A stretch of 64,000 nt of DNA. Source: Streptomyces lanatus (GTDB lineage: Bacteria; Actinomycetota; Actinomycetes; Streptomycetales; Streptomycetaceae). Below the pieces are notes generated by a model, which was not told where the DNA came from, did not search any database, and was given only the letters and a program-made list of their open reading frames with translations. The number at the start of each line of letters is the position of its first letter. Position 1 is the stretch's first letter. This document shows, one piece after another, positions 25,508 to 33,818 of this stretch. Location of the stretch: positions 505,639 through 569,638 of the forward strand of contig NZ_BNBM01000004.1 in the NCBI RefSeq assembly GCF_014655715.1. Reading direction: 5' to 3'. Both the position numbers and the translations under genes were made by a program.

Positions 25508-26797
25508 TCAGTTCGGCACCCGCTCCGCCACCGGCGTGGGCAAGCCGGGCGCCGGTGCCTCGGGCGCGGGTTCCGCGCGGCGGCCGCCGTGGGCGAAGAA
25601 GTCGGCCAGCGGCAGGATCGCGGCCCCGACGGTGACCGCGTCCGGGCCGAGCCGGCCCAGGTCGATGGTGACCTTGTGGGCCGGATGCCGCAGGGCGTAC
25701 GAGGCGGCGTGCCGGCGTACGGCGGGCAGGAAGCGGGCGCCGAGCTGGAGCCCGGCCCAGCCGCCGATCAGGATGCGCTCGGGCTGGAAGAGATTGATCA
25801 GGTCGGACAGGCCCGCGCCCACGTACTCGGCGGTCTCCTCCAGCACGGCGACCGCCACCGGGTCGGTGTCCCTGCCCTCGGCCGGATAGGCGCCGGCCAG
25901 CATCGCCGTCAGCGCCGTCTCCTCGTCGACGCCCTCCGGCACACCGCCGCCCTCCTCGCGCCAGCGGTCGAGCAGCGACTCGGCGCCCGCGTACGCCTCC
26001 AGACAGCCGAGCGCCCCGCAACGGCAGCGGCGCCCCCTGACCCGTACGGTCAGATGCCCCCACTCCACGGCCCGGCCGTGCTCCACCTCGGGCGTGACCA
26101 GGCAGGCACCGACGCCGGAGCCGAAGAGCACGACGACCGCGTTACGGGCGCCGCGGCCGCCGCCGAACCACATCTCGGCCTGGCCCAGGGTCCGCGCGCC
26201 GTTGTCGATGAAGTACGGCACGCCGTCCGGGAGCTGGGAGCCGTCGCGCAGCAGCTTCTCCAGCGGTACGGCGTCCCAGCCGATGGTCTGCCCGTGCACC
26301 ACGGCGCCGAGTTCGCCGGTGTCCTCGACGATGCCGGGGACGCCGATGCCGACGCCGAGGAGCCGCTCGGGCCCGATGCCGGCCTCGGCGAGCACTTCGG
26401 CGATGCCGTCACGGATGTGCCCGACGATGCCCTCGACCTCGTACCGCTGCTGCTCCAACGGCCGTTCCGCGCGGGCGAGTTCGGCGAGGGTCAGGTCGAA
26501 CAGGCCGATCCGGACGCGGGTCTCGCCGACGTCGACGCCGATCATGTGGCCGCTGCCGGGGGCCACCCGCAGCAGGATGCGGGGCCGGCCGCCGTCCGAG
26601 TCGACGCTGCCGGCCTCCTCGACCAGCCCGTCGGCCATGAGCTCCGCGACGACGTTGCTGACGGAACCGGAGCTGAGGCCGGTCGCCGGGCCGAGCTCGA
26701 AGCGGCTGAGGGGGCCGTCGAAATAAAGGCGCTTCAGTACGGCGGTACGGTTGCCCCGCCTGAGGTCCCGTACCGTGCGCCCATTACGCCCCGCCAT
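25508..26797 (-). CDS. ROK-family transcriptional regulator
   Basis: A 429-residue ROK regulator. The N-terminal winged helix (RRGNRTAVLKRLYFDGPLSR, LGLSSGSVSNVVAELMADGLV region) is followed by a ROK sugar-kinase-like domain with MIGVDVGETRVRIGLFD, the zinc motif RCRCGALGCLEAY and GVGIGVPGIV. Members repress sugar catabolism genes and are released by the sugar or its phosphate. No sugar operon is adjacent, so the target is unknown. Confidence 0.92.
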   Translation of the reverse strand: MAGRNGRTVRDLRRGNRTAVLKRLYFDGPLSRFELGPATGLSSGSVSNVVAELMADGLVEEAGSVDSDGGRPRILLRVAPGSGHMIGVDVGETRVRIGLFDLTLAELARAERPLEQQRYEVEGIVGHIRDGIAEVLAEAGIGPERLLGVGIGVPGIVEDTGELGAVVHGQTIGWDAVPLEKLLRDGSQLPDGVPYFIDNGARTLGQAEMWFGGGRGARNAVVVLFGSGVGACLVTPEVEHGRAVEWGHLTVRVRGRRCRCGALGCLEAYAGAESLLDRWREEGGGVPEGVDEETALTAMLAGAYPAEGRDTDPVAVAVLEETAEYVGAGLSDLINLFQPERILIGGWAGLQLGARFLPAVRRHAASYALRHPAHKVTIDLGRLGPDAVTVGAAILPLADFFAHGGRRAEPAPEAPAPGLPTPVAERVPN

Positions 26798-26857
26798 GCG
26801 GCTCCCTTCGGATCAGCCCTGGTCCCCCGCCGTGTTCGAACCACCTCCCATTGTGAC

Positions 26858-29800
26858 CTACGCCGCGTACACGTCCTCCACATAGCGGCCCTCGGCGACC
26901 AGCCCGTCCAGCCACCGCTCGGCCGCCGCGTCGTCGGCGCCGGGCGTGCGGTCCCGGTACAGCGTGCGGAACGCCTCCCGCACGCCGGGCGCCATCCGGG
27001 CACCGTCGCCGCACACGTACACCCGCGCGCCCTCACCGAGCAGCTTCCATACGTCGTCGGCCTCGGCGGCGATGCGGTGCTGGACGAACGTGCCGGCGGT
27101 ACTGAAGGCGGGGCGGAGCGAGACGGCTCCGGCCAACTCGGCGGACTGCAACTCCTCGGCGTGCAGGAAGTCGGCGTCGGGGGCGTCGCAGCCGAAGTAG
27201 CACAGGGCCGGGGCGAGTTCGACGCCGGCCGCGAGGGCCGCCGTACGGTCGGCGATCGCGCCGCGGAAGGGGGCGAGGCCGGTGCCCGCGGCGACCATGA
27301 CGACGGGGGCGGTGGTGTCGATCCGGAAGGCTTCCCGGCAGGGCTGGACCCGGGCGTGGACCGTGTCGCCGGGCCGGACATCGGTGAGATAGCCGGAACC
27401 GGTCCCCCGGTGGACACCCTTGCCTGAGCGGGCCGGTGCCTCAAGGAGGGAGATCATCAGGTCCGCGTGGCCGGGGTCGAGGGCGGGTGAGGAGGAGATC
27501 GAGTAGTGGCGGGGGCGTAGTGGGGTGAGCAGGTCCAGGAGGGTCGGCCAGTCCAGGGTGCCGCGCAGCGCCGGGAAATCCTCGATCAGCTCGATGAGGG
27601 TGCGTGGGTCGTCTTGCAGTGCGGTCAGCGCCATGCGCTCAGGCGGGCAGGGGTTGGCGGCGGCGAGCGTGGAGAGCTGGGTGGCGTTCGGGCGGTCCCG
27701 CAACTCGACGTGGTGGGTGAGGAGTTGGCGCACGGACAGGGGCCGGTCAATGGCCAGGCCGTCGCGGCGGGGGCGGGTGGGCCGGATGTCCAGGACGGTG
27801 TCGAGGTCGACGCCGAGCGCGGCGGCGGCCCGGTCGACCAGGGCCGGGGGGTTGGCGGGCAGGACGGTGAGGTGGTCGGCGGTGCGGTAGGTCACGCCTT
27901 CGGGGAGGGCGAGGCGGACGAAGCGCTTGCGGCGGGGGTGGTCGGGGGCGGTGAGGTCGTATGCCTCGGTGACCGTCATGGGGACGAGTCCGTGCCGTTC
28001 GGCGGCGGCGTCGAGCGGGCCGCCGGTGAGGGTGCGGACCTCGTAGGTCGTGGCGGGCTCGCCTGTCGGGGCGGTCACGTCGGGGTCGCCGTACCGCTCA
28101 AGGAGGGCCGTGTGCAGCCGGGTGCTGAAGTCGCGGACGGCGCCCGTGAGGTCGCCCGAGGCGTCGGCGGCGGCGCGGTCGAGGAGGCGGGTACCGCCCA
28201 GCTCGGCGACACGGCTGTCGATACGGGTGGGGACCTGTTGGTAGGTGGCGGCCCAGTTGCGGTCGCCGACGCCGAGGACGGCGTAGGTGACGTCCGTGAG
28301 GTCGTGGGTGTCCTCCAGCCAGGCGGCGAAGGCGGTGGCGTCGTCGGTGGGGCGGCCGTTGTAGGAGGCGGCGGTGATCACGACGGGACGGTCGGCGGGC
28401 AGGCCGCCCGCGTAGGCGTCCAGGGGCGCGATGTCGGTCTCGCAGCCGACGGCGGCGGCCTCGTCGGCGAGGGACGCGGCGAACTCACGGCAGGTGCCGT
28501 AGTTGCTGCCGTGCAGGAAGAGGGCGCGGGTGCCGGGGCGGACGCGGGCGGGGAGGGAAGTCGTGTCGGTGGGCCGGGACACCTCGGGCCGCGGCATGCA
28601 CTTCCGCTCGGCGGCGGTGCGCGGGGTCAGCGTCAGGGTGAAGCCCTCGGGCTTGAGGGTGAGGGTCTCCTTGACGGTGAGGCGGTAGTCGGCATGGTCG
28701 TGCAGGCGATACCGATGCACGAGCATCGCCAGCAGCATGGTCGCCTCGTGCAGCGCGAACTGCCGCCCGATACAGGCGCGTTCACCGGTGCCGAAGGGCT
28801 TGAAGGCATGCACCGGCCGGGCCTCCTCGGCCTCCGGCGTGAAGCGTGCGGGGTCGAACAGCTCGGGGTTGTCGCCCCAGACGGGCTGCCGGTGGAGCAT
28901 CGGCGTGAGGACGAGGGCGGACTGTCCGGCGCGCAGCGGGATGCGTCCGCCGAGCAGAGTGTCCTCGCGGGCCTGCCGGGAGAACACGGCGGCGGTGGGC
29001 CACAGCCGCAACGCCTCGTTGAGGACCTGCCGGGTGTAGGTCAGCCGACCGATCTCGTCGTAGGCCGGGTCAGGGTCGGCCTGATCGCCCCAGAGTTCGT
29101 CCACCTCACGCCGTACCCGCTCCAGCGCGGTCGGATGCTTGGCGAGGTAATAGAGGGCGAAGGACATGGCGCCGGAGGTGGTCTCGTGGCCGGCGATGAG
29201 GAAGGTGATGACCTGGTTGCGGATGTTGGCAGCGTCGAGGGTGGTGCCGTCGGCGGGGTGCGCGGCGGTGAGCATCAGGCCGAGGAGGTCGTCGGCGGCG
29301 CTCTGGTCGGCGCCGGAGCGGGCGGCGATGACGTCGTCGACGACCTGGGCGAGGTAGGCGGCGTCGGTGCGGAAGGCCGCGTCCGCCAGGGAGTAGTCCC
29401 GCCCCGGAACCCGGGCGAGCCGCTTCATGCTCCACTCCAGGCACCGCACCATCGAATCGACGAAGGGGTGCGGCTCGGGCCGCTCGAAGGAACCGAAGTC
29501 GTAGCCGAACCCGGAGAGCCCGATGGTGTCCAGGGTCATCCGGGTCATGTCGTCGGGGACGTTCACCGGCCGTCCGGCGCGGGCGTCACGGTCCCAGGAG
29601 TCGATGAGCCGGCGGGCCACCTTGAGCATCACGGGGTGGTAGGTGCGCATCGAGCCGAGCGCGAAGGCGGGCATCAGGATGTCGTGCGCCTTGGCCCAGT
29701 TGGGCTCGTCGTTGTGCGCGGTGAACAGTCCGTCGGCGGCGAACTCACGGACGTTCTGCAGACCTGGCCCGATGTGCTTGGCGAAGCGCTGCTCGTCGGC

Positions 29801-29992
29801 GAGTTCGGTCACCAGGTCCAGATCGCCGACGAACAGCGAGTCCCGCCCGTACAGCCGCCGCACGAACACGGGCCCGTGCTCACGCATGAGCCCCATGGCC
29901 TGCTGCACGGGGGTGCCGCCGGGTCCGGTGGCGGAGATGTCGGCGACGGGGAGGGCGTCCAGGATCTGCGGGTCGAGCGCGGTGGGGGGCAT
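26858..29992 (-). CDS. Self-sufficient P450-reductase fusion (CYP102 family, BM3-like)
   Basis: A 1044-residue fusion. Residues 1-455 are the heme domain with AGHETT (267-272), EALR (326-329, K-helix ExxR) and FKPFGTGERACIGR (heme Cys407). Residues 485-630 are a flavodoxin-like FMN domain (LFLHGSNYGT at 491-500). The rest is a ferredoxin-NADP-reductase-type FAD/NADPH module with RHYSISSSP, VMVAAGTGLAPFRG and a C-terminal VEDVYAA. CYP102 enzymes hydroxylate fatty acids near the omega end using NADPH with no separate redox partner. It diverges from a PAS-LuxR regulator across a perfect palindrome. The natural substrate is inferred from the family only. Confidence 0.95.
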   Translation of the reverse strand: MPPTALDPQILDALPVADISATGPGGTPVQQAMGLMREHGPVFVRRLYGRDSLFVGDLDLVTELADEQRFAKHIGPGLQNVREFAADGLFTAHNDEPNWAKAHDILMPAFALGSMRTYHPVMLKVARRLIDSWDRDARAGRPVNVPDDMTRMTLDTIGLSGFGYDFGSFERPEPHPFVDSMVRCLEWSMKRLARVPGRDYSLADAAFRTDAAYLAQVVDDVIAARSGADQSAADDLLGLMLTAAHPADGTTLDAANIRNQVITFLIAGHETTSGAMSFALYYLAKHPTALERVRREVDELWGDQADPDPAYDEIGRLTYTRQVLNEALRLWPTAAVFSRQAREDTLLGGRIPLRAGQSALVLTPMLHRQPVWGDNPELFDPARFTPEAEEARPVHAFKPFGTGERACIGRQFALHEATMLLAMLVHRYRLHDHADYRLTVKETLTLKPEGFTLTLTPRTAAERKCMPRPEVSRPTDTTSLPARVRPGTRALFLHGSNYGTCREFAASLADEAAAVGCETDIAPLDAYAGGLPADRPVVITAASYNGRPTDDATAFAAWLEDTHDLTDVTYAVLGVGDRNWAATYQQVPTRIDSRVAELGGTRLLDRAAADASGDLTGAVRDFSTRLHTALLERYGDPDVTAPTGEPATTYEVRTLTGGPLDAAAERHGLVPMTVTEAYDLTAPDHPRRKRFVRLALPEGVTYRTADHLTVLPANPPALVDRAAAALGVDLDTVLDIRPTRPRRDGLAIDRPLSVRQLLTHHVELRDRPNATQLSTLAAANPCPPERMALTALQDDPRTLIELIEDFPALRGTLDWPTLLDLLTPLRPRHYSISSSPALDPGHADLMISLLEAPARSGKGVHRGTGSGYLTDVRPGDTVHARVQPCREAFRIDTTAPVVMVAAGTGLAPFRGAIADRTAALAAGVELAPALCYFGCDAPDADFLHAEELQSAELAGAVSLRPAFSTAGTFVQHRIAAEADDVWKLLGEGARVYVCGDGARMAPGVREAFRTLYRDRTPGADDAAAERWLDGLVAEGRYVEDVYAA

Positions 29993-30070
29993 GGCGCGAC
30001 AACTGCCTTTCGCGGTACGGGAGTACTGCGACCAGGTTGGTCGACGGTCCCCGGTCGCCGACGCACCGCG

Positions 30071-30088
30071 ACTACATGATTATGTAGT
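30071..30088. promoter_or_regulatory. AT-rich palindrome between CYP102 and PAS-LuxR genes
   Basis: Perfect 7-4-7 inverted repeat: ACTACAT, GATT, ATGTAGT. It stands out against the very GC-rich surroundings, 79 bases upstream of the CYP102 start and 45 bases upstream of the regulator start. GACGC and GCGTC flank it as an imperfect outer repeat. It is a strong operator candidate for control of one or both genes. Confidence 0.7.
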
Positions 30089-30132
30089 GCGTCGGAGTGC
30101 GCCGCTCTTGCGCCGAGTCACCGGAGGTGCCC

Positions 30133-30771
30133 GTGGACTGGACCCACCAGGAGGCGGTGGTCTGGCGCAACCGCGCCCTGATGCTCTTCGACCGCGTCGC
30201 GGTGCCGGTCGCGGTCTGCGATGTGTACGGCGCGGTCCAGCTGGCCAATCCGGCGATGGCCACGGAGTGCGGTACGACGCCGGGGCGGCTGCGCGGCCGG
30301 GACGTACTGGAGCTGTTCCGGCCGCAGGAGGCGACCCAGGTCGAGCGGATCGCCGAGGCACTGCGGCTGAGACATCGCTCGCGCTACCAGGTGTCGGTGC
30401 GCTGGCAGGCTCCCGGCGGTGTGGGGCGGTACGGGGAGCTGACGGCGGACCCGGTCAGCGACACCGTGGAGGAGACGCCGGCGCTGCTGGTGATGCTCCG
30501 CGTCCTGGGCGAACGCGAGTCGGCCACCGAGACGCCGCCCGAGCAGGTCACACCGATCGAGGCCCGCATCCTGGCGCTGCTCGCCGGGGGCGCCACGACG
30601 GCGCAGGCCGCGCGCGAGACCGACCTCACGGTGGACGGCGTGAACTATCACCTGCGGCGCCTGTCGGCACGGTGGGGCGCGGCGAACCGTACGGAGCTGG
30701 TGGCCCGCGCCTATGCGCTGGGGGTGCTCATGGCGGGGGTGTGGCCACCGGTGCCGGCGGCCCCGGCGTAG
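30133..30771 (+). CDS. PAS-domain LuxR-type regulator
   Basis: A 212-residue protein. GTG at 30133 has GGAGG five bases upstream; GTG at 30097 is an alternative. Residues 5-120 resemble a PAS sensor (ALMLFDRVAVPVAVCDVYGAVQLANPAMA). Residues 140-195 are a LuxR-type helix-turn-helix (TPIEARILALLAGGATTAQAARETDLTVDGVNYHLRRLSARWGA). It may sense a ligand and regulate the divergent CYP102 gene. Its 3' end overlaps that of the convergent DUF3626 gene by 61 bases. Confidence 0.88.
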   Translation: MDWTHQEAVVWRNRALMLFDRVAVPVAVCDVYGAVQLANPAMATECGTTPGRLRGRDVLELFRPQEATQVERIAEALRLRHRSRYQVSVRWQAPGGVGRYGELTADPVSDTVEETPALLVMLRVLGERESATETPPEQVTPIEARILALLAGGATTAQAARETDLTVDGVNYHLRRLSARWGAANRTELVARAYALGVLMAGVWPPVPAAPA

Positions 30772-31631
30772 GCGGTCCCGGCTCCTTCGGGTGCGCCGAA
30801 GCGGGCCAGGGTGTGCCACACCATCTTCAGGTCCTGGAGGTCGTGGTGTCCGGTGCGGGCGGCGTCCCCGATCACACGTGGGTCGAGGCGTCCGCCGTCG
30901 GCGATCCGGGCGCCCAGTTCGACGTACTCCTGCCCCCGGTAGTCCGCGTGGCGGCGCAGGTCGGGCACGGTGAGCCGGTAGCCGGGGTGCCACTCCACCG
31001 GGCAGGGCAGCAGGCATGCCGCGGCCTCGACGGGGGTGCCTCGATAGCAGGCGTCCAGGACGACGGCCTCCACATCGCGGCTGAGCAGGACTCCCCCGTG
31101 GACCTGGGCCTCGATGTAGTCGTTGAGGGCGTCCTGTTCGTCTGCGTCGGCTTCGGCGAGCTCGACGAGGTGCATGCCGGCGGCGACTCCGAAGTCGGTC
31201 GGTTCGGCCGCGCTGTCGGGGTAGCAGAAGGTGGCACGGGCGAGCGCGGTGGCGGTCAGCCGCAGGTGGGAGGAGCCGAACCTCGGGGCGGCGCCGGCCA
31301 CTTGGCGCCGGAAGTTCAGCGCACCGTATACGGGCCGTTCGTGTCCGGGCGCATCGTCGTAGACGCCGCCGAAGATCCGGCTCTCCCACCGCCAGCGGTC
31401 ACCACCGGGGTGTGCGGTGAGCCCGCCGTTGCTGGTGCCGGTGACGAACTGCGAGTGATAGGTGCCGTCCTCGGCCAGGGCTCGCAGGATCGGCACTCCG
31501 CGTACCAGCCGGTCCGGATGGAAGTTGAGGGTGATGCGCGCATCCGGGTCGGCGGCCGGTCCGCTGGACGAGGCCGCGACATGCCGCAATGCCGCCCGCC
31601 CCCGAGCTGATCCCATATCGCCGAAATTCAC
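30711..31631 (-). CDS. DUF3626-family protein
   Basis: A protein of about 306 residues. GTG at 31631 follows GGGGAG; ATG at 31616 is the alternative. The core DARITLNFHPDRLVRGVPIL, HSQFVTGTSNGGLTAHPGGDRWRWES and RPVYGALNF is typical of DUF3626. The conserved His, Asp, Arg and Glu positions suggest an enzyme, possibly ADP-ribosyltransferase- or toxin-like, but activity is not established. It diverges from the FBP gene over a palindrome. Confidence 0.8.
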   Translation of the reverse strand: MNFGDMGSARGRAALRHVAASSSGPAADPDARITLNFHPDRLVRGVPILRALAEDGTYHSQFVTGTSNGGLTAHPGGDRWRWESRIFGGVYDDAPGHERPVYGALNFRRQVAGAAPRFGSSHLRLTATALARATFCYPDSAAEPTDFGVAAGMHLVELAEADADEQDALNDYIEAQVHGGVLLSRDVEAVVLDACYRGTPVEAAACLLPCPVEWHPGYRLTVPDLRRHADYRGQEYVELGARIADGGRLDPRVIGDAARTGHHDLQDLKMVWHTLARFGAPEGAGTAYAGAAGTGGHTPAMSTPSA

Positions 31632-31668
31632 TGGCTCCCCTTCATCCGCCCGGCCTACCCTAGCCTTG

Positions 31669-31687
31669 AACCTAGAGCCCCTAGGTT
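31669..31687. promoter_or_regulatory. Perfect palindrome between DUF3626 and FBP genes
   Basis: AACCTAG, spacer AGCCC, CTAGGTT: a perfect 7-5-7 inverted repeat with CTAG cores, 30 bases before the FBP start. It is likely an operator shared by the divergent genes. Confidence 0.6.
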
Positions 31688-31716
31688 TTGCCGATCGAAC
31701 ATCCCAGGAGCCCTCC

Positions 31717-32211
31717 ATGAGGTCACTCACCGAGCAGGACATCCGCAACTCATTTATCAACTGCTCGAAAGGGGAGGCCAAGCGGCTGTCCCTCCCCCGC
31801 GATCTCGGCGAACGCCCCTGGGACGACCTCGACTTCCTCGGCTGGCGGGATCCAGGCGCGCCCGATCGCAGCTATCTGGTGGTCGAGCGGGACGGGCGCC
31901 CTGTCGGCGTCACCCTCCGTTTCCCGTCCTCGCAGCGCGGGTTCCTGCACCGCAGCATGTGCTCCCTGTGTCTGACGACCCATCCGGGCGGCGGTGTCTC
32001 GTTGATGACGGCGCGGAAGGCGGGCGTGGCGGGGAGGGAAGGCAACTCCGTCGGGCTGTACATGTGCACCGATCTGGCGTGTTCGCTGTATGTCCGTGGG
32101 AAGAAGGTCCCGGAGTCGGGGGGCCGGTTCGAGGAGAGTCTGACGATGGAGGAGCAGATCGCCCGGGCCACGGGCAATCTGTCCGCCTTCCTCGACAAGT
32201 TGTACGTCTAG
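31717..32211 (+). CDS. FBP-domain protein (FusB-like, EF-G-binding zinc finger)
   Basis: A 164-residue protein matching the FBP family. The N-terminal half is helical (LTEQDIRNSFINCSKGEAKRL) and the C-terminal half is a treble-clef zinc finger: CSLCLTTHPGGG (C-x2-C) followed by MCTDLACSLYVRGKK (C-x4-C). FusB/FBP proteins bind EF-G and help release it from fusidic-acid-stalled ribosomes; many actinobacterial homologues have no tested role. AGGAG is seven bases upstream of the ATG. Its stop overlaps that of the esterase-like gene. Confidence 0.85.
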   Translation: MRSLTEQDIRNSFINCSKGEAKRLSLPRDLGERPWDDLDFLGWRDPGAPDRSYLVVERDGRPVGVTLRFPSSQRGFLHRSMCSLCLTTHPGGGVSLMTARKAGVAGREGNSVGLYMCTDLACSLYVRGKKVPESGGRFEESLTMEEQIARATGNLSAFLDKLYV

Positions 32212-33542
32212 TCGCGCAGCCTCGCCGCCTCCACCTGGTGGAGATGGATCAGGACGTCGTAGCTGCGGGCGAGGGCGATGTCGTGCGGGCCGTCCGGGTA
32301 GGCCGTGCCGATTCCGCGCGTCGGCCGGGCCTTCCGCAGCCACGCGTCGGCCGGCGCCCCGACGGTCCGCAGGTCGAGCATGAAGTCACGGTGCCGCACC
32401 CGGTCGAGGACCTGCTCGTTGGTGCCCGGGCCCGCCGGTCCCAGCGTCCAGCGGCGGATGGTGTCGTCCTCCCAGCCGGTGGCGTTGAACGAACCCCGGT
32501 CGAAGCTCAGCCCGACGCTCACATAGCCCGCGCCGAGCCGCTCGCGCAGGAACGCGCCCTGCACCTTCGGGTTCTCGGCGGGGTCCTCCGGCACATAACC
32601 GACATGGTTGTTGTGCCCCGACAGCAGCAACTTGGTACCGGTGTGCCGCTGCCACCACACCACGTTGGCCGCCATCGCCCCGTCCCGGTAGCGCATCGCT
32701 TCGGCGACCTGGGCGGGGTCCTCGACGTCGAACGCGTACTGCCGTGCGGTCTGGTCGATGACCGTCGCCTGCTGGAGCGCCCGGTCCCGTGCCGCGCGGT
32801 CGCCGCCGGGCGCCGTGTGCCGGAGCAGTCGCAGCGCCTCGCCCGTCCGTGCCGCCCGCTCCTTGCGTTCGGCGTACGGCAGCGCCAGGTACTGCTCGAT
32901 GTACGCCCCGGTCTGGACCGTGGGCCGCAGCCCTCGGTACAACTCGGCGAGCCGGGTGCTCAGCTCGGGGTGGGCCGTGGCGGCGTAGTCCTCGACAGTG
33001 TCGTACACCTCGGGCCCGGTCCAGGCGATGTCGTCGCCGATGAAGCGGACGGGGTCGCCGGGGTGGCGGATGTTGTACGCCCGCATCCACTCGACGAGCC
33101 GCTGATAGTCGGTGTTGTTCCACCACAGGTAGTCCCGCTGGAACTCCTCGCGCATGATGCGCCGGAGGTCGCCCTTGCCGTACCGGACATAGTCGTCGAG
33201 GCGTTGGCCGGTGCTCCAGGGAGCCTCCAGCGCGAAGGTGCGGAAGCCCTTCTCCTCGACGAGGTGGCGGAAGACGCGGGCCTTGAGGGCGAAGAACTCG
33301 TGCGAGCTGTGGGTGGCCTCGCCCAGGCCGACCACGTCGGCGTCGCCGATCATGCGGTCCAGGGGGCGCAGATCACGGGTGTCGCCGCCGGGTTCGACGG
33401 TGCGCAGCGGGTGGGCGGCGCGGTCGAGCGCCTCGCCGACCGTGGTGGGGGGCTGGGCCGCCGTGGCCGGGATGCCGGTCGTCAGGGCGGCGAGGATGAT
33501 GAACAGGGTCAGCAGTAATCCGGTCCGATGCCGTGTCATCAT
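32208..33542 (-). CDS. Secreted erythromycin-esterase-family protein
   Basis: A protein of about 444 residues with an N-terminal signal peptide (LLLTLFIILAALTTGIPATAAQ). The mature part matches the erythromycin esterase fold: VVGLGEATHSSHEFFALKARVFRHLVEEKGF (catalytic GE.TH motif), FALEAPWS, RFIGDDIAWTG and LLLSGHNNHVGYV with the second histidine. Members cleave the macrolactone ring or act on other esters. Secretion argues against intracellular self-resistance. ATGs at 33542 and 33539 are both possible. It diverges from the FUSC gene. Confidence 0.88.
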   Translation of the reverse strand: MMTRHRTGLLLTLFIILAALTTGIPATAAQPPTTVGEALDRAAHPLRTVEPGGDTRDLRPLDRMIGDADVVGLGEATHSSHEFFALKARVFRHLVEEKGFRTFALEAPWSTGQRLDDYVRYGKGDLRRIMREEFQRDYLWWNNTDYQRLVEWMRAYNIRHPGDPVRFIGDDIAWTGPEVYDTVEDYAATAHPELSTRLAELYRGLRPTVQTGAYIEQYLALPYAERKERAARTGEALRLLRHTAPGGDRAARDRALQQATVIDQTARQYAFDVEDPAQVAEAMRYRDGAMAANVVWWQRHTGTKLLLSGHNNHVGYVPEDPAENPKVQGAFLRERLGAGYVSVGLSFDRGSFNATGWEDDTIRRWTLGPAGPGTNEQVLDRVRHRDFMLDLRTVGAPADAWLRKARPTRGIGTAYPDGPHDIALARSYDVLIHLHQVEAARLRD

Positions 33543-33752
33543 CCAAGGCTTGCGCTCCGGGCGGAACGGGGGCCATCCGGCGGTCCTCCGTCCCTGGCTG
33601 CGGACAGCTCCGGGGTGACGGCGGGGGTTTTCCCGAGTCCCGCTGGCCGCTGCCGGTACCGGACCCGGTCGGCCGCCTGTCCGGCGCGGGTGTCGACGAT
33701 CACCAGCCCAGCCCCTTGCCGTACCACGGCCGTGGCGATCAATCTGGGGTTC

Positions 33753-33777
33753 CTTGCGGACTGTTACGTTCCGCAAG
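33753..33777. promoter_or_regulatory. Inverted repeat upstream of the FUSC-like gene
   Basis: CTTGCGGA, nine-base spacer CTGTTACGT, TCCGCAAG: a perfect 8-9-8 repeat 42 bases before the ATG at 33819. It could be an operator or the start of a leader hairpin. No adjacent regulator gene is seen. Confidence 0.45.
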
Positions 33778-33818
33778 CACTGGGTGGGAAGCATCGGTGG
33801 AAAGGGAACAGCCCGAGG

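Noticed and set aside
27614..30079. 821-codon plus-strand frame opposite CYP102
   Set aside because: Antisense shadow of the P450-reductase with Gly/Val repeats only.
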